This document shows, in pieces, positions 1-5,170 of a stretch of DNA of 5,610 nt; position 1 is the first letter of the stretch, and every line of letters starts with the position of its first letter. Location of the stretch: assembly GCA_003663415.1 (NCBI GenBank), contig QMZY01000061.1, positions 1 to 5,610 on the forward strand, written 5' to 3'. The notes under the pieces were generated by a model. That model saw nothing but the letters and a program-made list of their open reading frames with translations. It was not told where the DNA came from and made no database searches. The stretch is from Candidatus Aenigmatarchaeota archaeon (GTDB taxonomy: Archaea > Aenigmatarchaeota > Aenigmatarchaeia > QMZP01). A program made the translations under genes and the position numbers.

Positions 1-578
1 GGATTGAAAATCTTTGCAGTCAAGTTAATCTTATCACCCTCTTTATAATTGTCCAGATAGGAGCTAAGGCTTGTTATTCCAAGCGTTATTGCATCTTCAG
101 ATTCGCACTTATGTGTTCCTGTGTCACAATAGTATCCCTCGTTGCAGTTGCACTCATAATTAACAGATATGCCAGAAAAAACAGTTCCAAGGTCCTTTGT
201 TTTCTGGTTTGGGCCATCATAGTAATTAATTGTAAGATTTATTTCTCCCGGTCCCATTGTTAGAGAACCAGAGCCGCACAGGGTTTCAAGCCTTAATTGA
301 GTTTCGCACTGATACACAGGACCGCCGGAGCATGTAAGTGAATATGTTTTTTCATTCAGGGTTAATTTTCCTGCAACAGATTGCGATATCAGTCCTTTAG
401 GAGCGTTCTCTAATTTCAGATTGATCTTTACAGGGAACTCCTCGGTGCAGTCTGTTACTTTTTCAACACTGACCCCTGTAACACCAAGAGAAATCTTGCT
501 TGGGTCCTTGCACTCACCATTAGAAGGATTGTCCGGGTCAACGCTGCAATAATAACCGTTTTCACACCCGCAGTCATA
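1..578 (-). repeat. Protein-level tandem modules (140-residue period) in the cysteine-rich gene
   Basis: Residues 291-430 (bases 159-578) and 431 onward (bases 1-158) of the leftward partial gene align. Each starts Y-[DE]-C-x-C-x2-G-Y-Y-C and continues to a fourth cysteine (C293, C295, C301, C313 against C433, C435, C441, C448). A similar beta strand follows (ISLGVTGVS against ITLGITSLS), then a KINL-containing strand. The DNA of the two copies has diverged, so this is an old duplication kept for protein structure. The second copy is cut by the window edge and more copies may follow. Confidence 0.75.
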
Positions 579-1448
579 ACAGCATGTTTCTGTCGTCTCG
601 CCTAAATCAGATTCGCAAAACCCGTTTCCACATTCAAATGAAGGATTCAAATTAAGCGTTACAGGAGCTGCTATACCGCTTGATGTTTCAGGAAAAATAA
701 AATAATAATCCTTGTTTATGGCAGTTATAACTGTACCAGAAGGCACAGCTGTCTGGAAAACAGGCGGTGATTGTTCTATTTCATTTCCAGAAGACCCAAC
801 ACCATAGACTTTTGTTGCGTCTGTAAATGTTACCTTTTCAAGCCAGTTGAAAGGTATCATTAGTTTGTTTTCAATATACATTTTCACAGGTTCTACAAAC
901 TCCAAAGACTTGACATAAATATCTATATTATTTGTTTGATAGGAAATCACATCAAACACGTTATAATTTGTTCTCCTTATTTGCGTCCAGAAACCGACCC
1001 ATGAAACCCTCTCGTTTATATCTTTTAATTTTATCAAGAAAAACAGGTTTGCTACCTGAGGATACAGACCTGCACCCTCTCTTTCAGATATATCATTCCA
1101 TAAAAGTTCTGTATCAATCCAGTGATCAAACACCTGAGGCACTGAATAAACACATTCAGTCGGTGTTAGCTGATTGCATTTGAAAAGGTAGATTTTGTTT
1201 ATAGTATGCGAAAGACTTGCGCTGTTAAGGGTTACCAGAATTTTCACATCAGTCCAGGTTATATCGCTTGGGTTATGTTTAATGGTTATTTGTTTATTAA
1301 CCAGCTGTTCCTGGTCGTATGTAACAGTTTCCTGTGTTGCGCCATTGAAAAGAATGTTTATGTTTGTTGCTGATACCACAGGAAGCATTAAAATTAAATA
1401 AGAAATAAAAATCGCTGCAACACCTTCATACATAATTTTATAATTCAT
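1..1448 (-). CDS. Secreted cysteine-rich repeat protein, 3' end beyond window (partial)
   Basis: An uninterrupted reading frame runs from an ATG at 1448 off the left edge, giving 482 residues without a stop. Residues 1-27 form a signal peptide: K4, a hydrophobic core (about 10-25), then Val-Ser-Ala, which suits signal peptidase I cleavage after A27. Residues 28-265 are probably beta-rich and match no family I recognise. Residues 273-290 hold a CGNGxCE...GET...CC motif of the kind seen in archaeal and bacterial surface proteins. From Y291 a module of about 140 residues begins (YxCxCxxGYYC knot, then an Ig-like beta stretch), and it starts again at Y431. Sequons at N404 and N475 could be glycosylated. 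The start overlaps the end of the upstream 610-residue gene by 11 bases, so the two are probably co-transcribed and coupled. A second ATG at 1433 is possible, but it loses K4 and the ribosome binding site spacing. The extracellular location is well supported; the function is unknown. Confidence 0.88.
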   Translation of the reverse strand, partial: MNYKIMYEGVAAIFISYLILMLPVVSATNINILFNGATQETVTYDQEQLVNKQITIKHNPSDITWTDVKILVTLNSASLSHTINKIYLFKCNQLTPTECVYSVPQVFDHWIDTELLWNDISEREGAGLYPQVANLFFLIKLKDINERVSWVGFWTQIRRTNYNVFDVISYQTNNIDIYVKSLEFVEPVKMYIENKLMIPFNWLEKVTFTDATKVYGVGSSGNEIEQSPPVFQTAVPSGTVITAINKDYYFIFPETSSGIAAPVTLNLNPSFECGNGFCESDLGETTETCCYDCGCENGYYCSVDPDNPSNGECKDPSKISLGVTGVSVEKVTDCTEEFPVKINLKLENAPKGLISQSVAGKLTLNEKTYSLTCSGGPVYQCETQLRLETLCGSGSLTMGPGEINLTINYYDGPNQKTKDLGTVFSGISVNYECNCNEGYYCDTGTHKCESEDAITLGITSLSSYLDNYKEGDKINLTAKIFN

Positions 1449-3270
1449 CGTATCCCACCACACAGGAATTAAATTCGGGTTTTGAATCTGAAACTGGTTT
1501 TATACCACATGCTAAAAGTATGTTTGTAAGCGTAGCGGTTGCTTCTGCTTTATCCGAAACGTCTTCAATCTCATTATACTCTAAAATATTTGGAAGGAAA
1601 ACATATAAGGATTTTTCATCCAAATCCTCAGTAATGTTAAAAGTTGTTATAAAACCGCCAAGTGCTTTGGAACCTTCCATGAGATTCGCACCAATCAGGT
1701 AGCTTCCTGGAGGTATATTGGAAATTCTGGAAGACTTTGTATCAAATGCTGTTTCATATCTTTTGTTTGTATCTGTGTTATACCACTCCATAATTACATA
1801 TTGGTTATTTTCTATTGGTTTCAATCCACCTGAAGATATATGGTAAGAGTTGCTCATTGAAAGGTTTTGAATCATAACTTCATATAAGTACATATTAAAT
1901 GCAGGTTTCTTCCTGAATGTTATGGTTATGTCATTTAACGAAGCCACGCTTTTCATTTCACTGTATTCTTCATAGCCTTTTTTGTATATTTTTAATAAAC
2001 CTATTCCAAAAGGAGCAACAGCTTTTAGTTCGCCGTTTTCGTTTGTTCGTCCAAGGCTGCAGCCCATATAATTAACAGCTGCGCCAGAAACAGGAGAACC
2101 GTCAGTTCCCTTTACTTTTATATCCACCTGATACCATGCATTTTCACACATTGTTTTCTTTTCCCCTGAAACATATCCACTCATTCCGGTCCAGACGCCC
2201 GGCTCGTTGTCCTTGATATAAACCTGAACAGCATACTGGAAAACATACCCTGTAAGCGGGTCCTTAATCCTCACAATTGCAGGATATGTAAGATAATATT
2301 TAACATACAGGGGGTCCGACTGGCACATGCCAAGAAGCGGTATTATCTTTGATTCAAGGGATATCGGGTCTGGTTCAAACTGTAAACTGCTCGGGTCTAA
2401 TTCAAAATTATCAGGAAGATGGAAACTCACCTTTAAATCAGAATATTCCTTTCCATTTATGGGAACAAGGGTGTATTTGGGATAAGGGTTCGTTTTCATT
2501 GTATGCAGCGGAACTTTACCCGGCATATATGTATGTGCAAGCGTGACTTTTATCGCATATTCTACTCCTTGTTTTATATCCCACCAGTCTTTATAAACAA
2601 ATTTTCCACATCCTATAAGAAACAAAAAGAAAGGAACATCATGAATACCATTGGTTACAGGAGAAATCATCATAGAGGAAAGCGTGTATATTTCAAAAGG
2701 TCTGTTTAAAGCTTCATAATTTACAAAACCCGTTGCAAACTCCTCAACCTCTGAAAACTTGCTGGGCATTTCTATTACATAGGGCTCTTTTATTGAATAT
2801 CCGTCAATTGTAACAGGAAGATTGACTGTTAAAACTATTTTATTGCTTAAAAAATTCGCCACAACCTGCGGTTCGCCAAGAGAAACATCACCATACTCTT
2901 TTAAAGCGTCTGTGAAGTTTTCTTTATACAATTCGATATAATTTTTCACCCCATTGACAAAATTCTCTCTTATGTTTGGATATTTTATTTCTCCAGCTTT
3001 TTGCCAATATGGAACGTCTTTCCCGAGAAACCTTACAGAACCCAAAGGAAAAGACGTATCAAGATAACCGCCATAGTCGCTCATTGTTTTTAATGTTTGG
3101 AGAGAGGCTTCTCTTATCATATTCTCAACAGAAAGCTTCACGGCCTGAACTTTGTTTGATATTCCAGGAGCTACAGGCGACATGCCACTTTGATATGCGT
3201 AAAAAACCACAACAGTCACTAAAATCAGAAGTGCAACAATAACAACAAATTCAACCTGAGCGCTTTTCAT
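1438..3270 (-). CDS. Membrane-anchored surface protein with pilin-like leader and carboxypeptidase-regulatory-like domain
   Basis: This 610-residue protein starts MKSAQVEF, followed by one hydrophobic helix (about residues 8-28), so the rest is probably outside the cell. The leader resembles archaeal class III (prepilin) signals: A4-Q5 could be a prepilin peptidase site with K2 just ahead. The acidic residue is E7, however, not the usual fifth position of the mature protein, so processing is uncertain. Residues 36-130 look helical. About 140-370 is beta-rich and not recognised. Residues 378-450 look like a carboxypeptidase-regulatory-like or related Ig-type sandwich, with GSPVSGAAV and GRTNENGE turns. 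A second sandwich is likely around 455-560, with an IPPGSY turn at 519. Six cysteines (221, 316, 375, 404, 588, 603) could form disulfides. It is the first gene of a leftward pair and has a well-placed TATA box, so the ATG at 3270 probably begins a leaderless mRNA. A surface-structure subunit or adhesin is the best guess. Confidence 0.93.
   Translation of the reverse strand: MKSAQVEFVVIVALLILVTVVVFYAYQSGMSPVAPGISNKVQAVKLSVENMIREASLQTLKTMSDYGGYLDTSFPLGSVRFLGKDVPYWQKAGEIKYPNIRENFVNGVKNYIELYKENFTDALKEYGDVSLGEPQVVANFLSNKIVLTVNLPVTIDGYSIKEPYVIEMPSKFSEVEEFATGFVNYEALNRPFEIYTLSSMMISPVTNGIHDVPFFLFLIGCGKFVYKDWWDIKQGVEYAIKVTLAHTYMPGKVPLHTMKTNPYPKYTLVPINGKEYSDLKVSFHLPDNFELDPSSLQFEPDPISLESKIIPLLGMCQSDPLYVKYYLTYPAIVRIKDPLTGYVFQYAVQVYIKDNEPGVWTGMSGYVSGEKKTMCENAWYQVDIKVKGTDGSPVSGAAVNYMGCSLGRTNENGELKAVAPFGIGLLKIYKKGYEEYSEMKSVASLNDITITFRKKPAFNMYLYEVMIQNLSMSNSYHISSGGLKPIENNQYVIMEWYNTDTNKRYETAFDTKSSRISNIPPGSYLIGANLMEGSKALGGFITTFNITEDLDEKSLYVFLPNILEYNEIEDVSDKAEATATLTNILLACGIKPVSDSKPEFNSCVVGYDEL
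1453..1459 (-). promoter_or_regulatory. Ribosome binding site deciding the 1448 start
   Basis: On the minus strand GGTGGGA lies five to seven bases before the ATG at 1448 and resembles the archaeal Shine-Dalgarno GGTG core. It sits inside the last codons of the upstream gene. This supports internal initiation on a shared transcript and favours the 1448 ATG over the later ATG at 1433. Confidence 0.5.
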
Positions 3271-3277
3271 AAAATAT

Positions 3278-3286
3278 TATTGGTTG
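3278..3286 (-). promoter_or_regulatory. CAACCAATA element, -16 to -8, leftward promoter
   Basis: The 9-mer CAACCAATA lies between the TATA box and the start of the 610-residue gene, at -16 to -8 on the minus strand. The same 9-mer sits at the same offset before the gene starting at 3892. This is the region where archaeal promoters melt and where repressors often bind. A shared operator or promoter-proximal element is inferred. Confidence 0.4.
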
Positions 3287-3292
3287 GTGGAT

Positions 3293-3300
3293 TTTATATT
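3293..3300 (-). promoter_or_regulatory. TATA box of the leftward two-gene unit
   Basis: On the minus strand this reads AATATAAA and covers exactly -30 to -23 relative to the ATG at 3270. An A-rich stretch lies just upstream where the BRE is expected. With normal archaeal spacing, transcription starts at or next to the A of the ATG, giving a leaderless message. No Shine-Dalgarno sequence lies before this start. Confidence 0.75.
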
Positions 3301-3316
3301 ATTTTTAAATCAGTAA

Positions 3317-3328
3317 AAACTTAAGTTT
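3317..3328. promoter_or_regulatory. 12-base perfect palindrome in the divergent region
   Basis: AAACTTAAGTTT is a perfect palindrome, 47-58 bases upstream of the leftward start and just beyond its TATA and BRE region. The size and position suit a dimeric regulator, perhaps an activator of the leftward unit. The AT-rich setting makes chance occurrence possible, and no regulator gene is visible nearby. Confidence 0.3.
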
Positions 3329-3341
3329 ATCTGCCGATTTT

Positions 3342-3390
3342 TCAGTTTTTGATGTTTTTATGAAAACTGATACAAAGCTAATAAAAACAT
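3342..3390. repeat. Two interleaved inverted repeats in the divergent region
   Basis: One pair is TCAGTTTT (3342-3349) with AAAACTGA (3363-3370). The other is ATGTTTTTAT (3352-3361) with ATAAAAACAT (3381-3390). Both pairs are perfect, with 8- and 10-base arms. They interlock: the left arm of the second pair lies in the loop of the first. They occupy the middle of the 185-base divergent region, so binding sites for a control protein acting on both directions are more likely than a terminator. Neither arm is GC-rich. Confidence 0.35.
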
Positions 3391-3418
3391 GAAATTTACG
3401 AAATCAGGCCAACAGAGC

Positions 3419-3427
3419 CAACCAATA
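3419..3427 (+). promoter_or_regulatory. CAACCAATA element beside the 3456 TATA box
   Basis: This is a third exact copy of CAACCAATA. It covers -37 to -29 relative to the ATG at 3456 and overlaps the first bases of the TATA box, where the BRE normally lies. In the other two promoters the 9-mer lies downstream of the TATA box, so binding here could act differently on the polymerase. Confidence 0.35.
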
Positions 3428-3433
3428 TATAAA
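3426..3433 (+). promoter_or_regulatory. TATA box of the 3456 gene
   Basis: TATATAAA covers exactly -30 to -23 of the ATG at 3456. This predicts transcription from the ATG itself, and therefore rules against the upstream in-frame TTG at 3435, which would not be in the transcript. Confidence 0.75.
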
Positions 3434-3455
3434 TTTGGAAACATTTAATTTAAAC

Positions 3456-3860
3456 ATGAAAACAGCTCAGATGTTCATAGTAACAGCTGTGTTCCTTGTT
3501 AGCCTGATTTTTACTGTCCAAAATCTTGTTTTTAATTATTCATTTATTGATTTCCAAGAAACATTTAGAGACAATGATTATGTTTTTACAAACATAAAAA
3601 ACAATATTCAATACGTATTGGATAACAGTAAGGACTGCGAATCAGCGAAAGATAACGCAGGCGAACTTTTCTCTCTTTTAGGTCAGCAAATGGTTTCAGG
3701 GTATGTTTTTGATTTTGATTATAAGTTAAACTGTACAAACTGGAAAAACACCCCTCCCAACCCGTGTCCTTTAAAAGTCAGGTTAAAAATGGTAAAAATG
3801 GTAAAAGGTAAAAAATCTGTTGAATCAGAGGGAATGTTTTGTTTTTACAGGAACTCTTAA
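3456..3860 (+). CDS. Small pilin-like membrane-anchored protein
   Basis: This 134-residue protein begins MKTAQMFI, followed by one hydrophobic helix (about residues 6-26). Its leader matches that of the divergent 610-residue protein (MKSAQVEF), including A4-Q5 as a possible prepilin peptidase site, although it lacks the usual glutamate. After the anchor come a short helical part (about 33-80) and a small beta-rich end with four cysteines (61, 93, 104, 129), enough for two disulfides. A lysine-rich patch lies at 107-120. The start was chosen from the TATA box 23-30 bases ahead; an in-frame TTG at 3435 would add seven residues and spoil the leader. The next gene starts 31 bases after the stop and has its own TATA box. 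I recognise no named family. A minor pilin-like surface component fits the size and anchor, but that role is inferred. Confidence 0.85.
   Translation: MKTAQMFIVTAVFLVSLIFTVQNLVFNYSFIDFQETFRDNDYVFTNIKNNIQYVLDNSKDCESAKDNAGELFSLLGQQMVSGYVFDFDYKLNCTNWKNTPPNPCPLKVRLKMVKMVKGKKSVESEGMFCFYRNS
3781..3816 (+). repeat. Short tandem repeat within the 3456 gene
   Basis: About four imperfect copies of GGTAAAAAT follow one another (units begin at 3781, 3791, 3800 and 3807). They encode the basic segment from R109 to K120, including KMVKMVKGKK. Slippage in this tract could change the length of the basic patch. Confidence 0.6.
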
Positions 3861-3861
3861 A

Positions 3862-3869
3862 TTTATAAA
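3862..3869 (+). promoter_or_regulatory. TATA box of the 3892 gene
   Basis: TTTATAAA covers exactly -30 to -23 of the ATG at 3892, just after the stop codon of the preceding gene. The gene is therefore probably transcribed on its own as a leaderless message, besides any read-through. No Shine-Dalgarno sequence precedes this start. Confidence 0.7.
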
Positions 3870-3875
3870 CACCGT

Positions 3876-3884
3876 CAACCAATA
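3876..3884 (+). promoter_or_regulatory. CAACCAATA element, -16 to -8, 3892 promoter
   Basis: This is an exact copy of the 9-mer, in the same place relative to the start (-16 to -8) as in the leftward promoter. Here it fills much of the 31-base gap between two genes. Its identical offset in two otherwise different promoters suggests a shared regulatory role. Confidence 0.4.
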
Positions 3885-3891
3885 AAATTAT

Positions 3892-4500
3892 ATGGAAAGA
3901 AAAGCAGCAATTCAGTTAAGCCTTGGATTCATAGTTGCTGTTGTTTTTGCCGTTGTTTTGTTAAGTTTGTCTTTAAGTTGGCTTCAGGGGATTTTTGCCG
4001 GTTTTACAGGCATAACCAATGATTTGACTCAACAGGCGCAAAACAAGCTGAGACAAACCTTTGAAGAAACCAACAGCAATTTTGCAATCTGGCCGAATAG
4101 ATATGACCTTAAAAGAGGCGAAGAATTAAAAATGTCTGCTGGAATAAAAAACAATGCTGAAGACGGTTTAAGCCATATGTTTGTTATAAATATTATTCCG
4201 GCAACAGCAAGCAAAAGCGTGTGCCCTGACGGTGATGTTAATTCCTGTTTGGCTCCTGGAGGGAAAACGCTTTACGAGGAGATGCTGACGTGGGTTACAT
4301 GGGACATGTCTTCAAGCGTTATTCAAATCAATCAGGTTGGATATAAAACCATAAGCATAAAACCAGATTCGCAAGCAAAGCTGGGAACTTATATATTTAA
4401 TGTCGTGGCATGCAAAGACATGTCAAACTATCAGCAATGCACACCAGAGACGCTTAACTGGGGCGGGGCTTCTCAACAATTAGCCATAACTCTGGAATAA
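3892..4500 (+). CDS. Single-anchor extracytoplasmic protein with Ig-like beta domain
   Basis: This 202-residue protein has a short basic start (MERKAA), one long hydrophobic helix (about residues 9-34), then a polar helical linker (about 42-60) rich in Gln and Asn. The remainder (64-202) reads as a beta-sandwich: a strand around WPNRYDLKRGEEL, an 'IKNN' turn (85-88), a strand FVINIIPA, and near the end a GTYIFNVVAC strand (165-174) typical of Ig-like or CARDB-like folds. Four cysteines (111, 119, 174, 183) suggest two disulfides. The type of anchor, with RKAA before the helix, is common in uncharacterised surface proteins of DPANN archaea. The ATG is supported by the TATA box 23-30 bases upstream. 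The next gene follows after 24 bases with no convincing promoter, so the two probably share a transcript. Its exact role is unknown; a structural envelope or pilus-associated part is inferred. Confidence 0.9.
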   Translation: MERKAAIQLSLGFIVAVVFAVVLLSLSLSWLQGIFAGFTGITNDLTQQAQNKLRQTFEETNSNFAIWPNRYDLKRGEELKMSAGIKNNAEDGLSHMFVINIIPATASKSVCPDGDVNSCLAPGGKTLYEEMLTWVTWDMSSSVIQINQVGYKTISIKPDSQAKLGTYIFNVVACKDMSNYQQCTPETLNWGGASQQLAITLE

Positions 4501-4524
4501 CAGCCTGCTGATTTGCTGCAGAAA

Positions 4525-5094
4525 ATGAAAAACAAAATTTGGAGTTCTAAAGAAAAACAAACACTATTGTTTATGGCAGCGGGAATCCTAATATCCGCAA
4601 TTGCTGTTTGCCATCAACATCATATAGTTCAAGAAAACACAAATCCAGTTATAAGTATTGCAAAAGAACATTTACAGAAATATGTCCATAACGCATTCCC
4701 TGACGTTGATTTTTTCTCTACAGTGAAGAAAGTAGAAGTTGTTGAAGGAGAATGTGAAAAAAATCATTACTGGGAGAATTTTGGTAAAGAAAAGTTCTGC
4801 GGCTGGTCTACTTATGCAAAATGTAAAACTGACGCGGATTGCGAAACAGGCGGATGCAGCGGACAGGTGTGCGAAGGTAAAGGGGAGGGAACAATAACCA
4901 CCTGTGAAATGAGAGATTGTTATAACAGGCAAGGATATAAATGCAAATGCATTGATGGTAAATGTCAATGGAGTTTACTAAAACAGCAGTGCTGGATAAT
5001 TAAATTTTATTATCATCTTCCTGAGGGTTATTTAGCAGTTTACGTAGATAAAAACACCAACAATGTTATCGGCGGAACCCAAACAAGACAATAA
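4525..5094 (+). CDS. Anchored protein with eight-cysteine-cluster-type domain
   Basis: This 189-residue protein has a basic start (MKNKIWSSKEK), one hydrophobic segment (about residues 12-29), then an extracytoplasmic part. Residues 92-147 hold ten cysteines spaced x7, x5, x4, x4, x10, x4, x7, x1 and x4, with the motif GGCSGQVC (109-116) followed by TTCEMRDC and KCKC. This strongly resembles the archaeal 'eight-cysteine-cluster' domain as I remember it; its function is not established. Cysteines at 29, 77 and 156 lie outside the core. The helix before the cluster (43-60) and the two strands after it (157-182, ending VYVDKNTNNVIGG) look like the halves of a PepSY-like fold with the cluster inserted; this is inference. 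The ATG at 4525 was chosen over an in-frame TTG at 4513. No clear TATA box or Shine-Dalgarno sequence precedes it, so it is probably carried on the transcript from 3892. Disulfide-rich rather than metal-binding is favoured by the extracytoplasmic location. Confidence 0.88.
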   Translation: MKNKIWSSKEKQTLLFMAAGILISAIAVCHQHHIVQENTNPVISIAKEHLQKYVHNAFPDVDFFSTVKKVEVVEGECEKNHYWENFGKEKFCGWSTYAKCKTDADCETGGCSGQVCEGKGEGTITTCEMRDCYNRQGYKCKCIDGKCQWSLLKQQCWIIKFYYHLPEGYLAVYVDKNTNNVIGGTQTRQ

Positions 5095-5125
5095 CATGAA
5101 TATATTTGTTAATAGCATCGGGCGA

Positions 5126-5140
5126 TTTCTTTTTTAACTT
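5126..5140 (+). terminator. Oligo-T archaeal terminator after the cysteine-cluster gene
   Basis: TTTCTTTTTTAACTT lies 32-46 bases after the stop at 5094. Archaeal RNA polymerase stops at such T runs without needing a hairpin, and none is seen here. It separates the rightward genes from the next promoter. Confidence 0.5.
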
Positions 5141-5146
5141 TGTTTT

Positions 5147-5154
5147 GATATAAA
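5147..5154 (+). promoter_or_regulatory. TATA box of the 5171 gene
   Basis: GATATAAA is the best TATA box before the last gene. Applying the -30 to -23 spacing of the other three promoters predicts transcription from 5177, six bases inside the frame starting at the 5171 ATG. The real start may therefore be the GTG at 5177 or the ATG at 5183, unless initiation is a little further upstream than in the other three. Confidence 0.55.
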
Positions 5155-5170
5155 TTTTAATAGTGATAAA

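Noticed and set aside
932..1401. Two plus-strand open frames (932-1183 and 1195-1401)
   Set aside because: They lie opposite the cysteine-rich secreted gene, whose minus-strand frame is continuous with a clear signal peptide and repeated motifs. The plus frames show no recognisable domain and no promoter.
1520..3242. Several plus-strand open frames opposite the 610-residue gene
   Set aside because: Short, low-complexity shadows with no start signals. The minus-strand gene has an anchor, a domain and a TATA box.
3435..3455. TTG start seven codons before the 3456 ATG
   Set aside because: It lies between the TATA box and the predicted transcription start, so it should not be transcribed, and it would bury the MKTAQ leader.
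4029..4214. Minus-strand open frames at 4029-4214 and 4672-4968
   Set aside because: They are antisense to two well-supported genes and show no family features of their own.
4513..4524. TTG start four codons before the 4525 ATG
   Set aside because: An ATG with a better basic N-terminus before the membrane helix is four codons later, and no binding site supports the TTG.
4501..4524. Possible hairpin or promoter in the gap before 4525
   Set aside because: Only a weak four-base stem and a poor TATA match (GAATAACA) are present, so neither is supported.
4597..4614. Lipoprotein-type lipobox ending at C29 of the cysteine-cluster protein
   Set aside because: The residues before the cysteine are I-A-V. 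Valine immediately before the cysteine is not normal for a lipobox, so a plain signal anchor is more likely.
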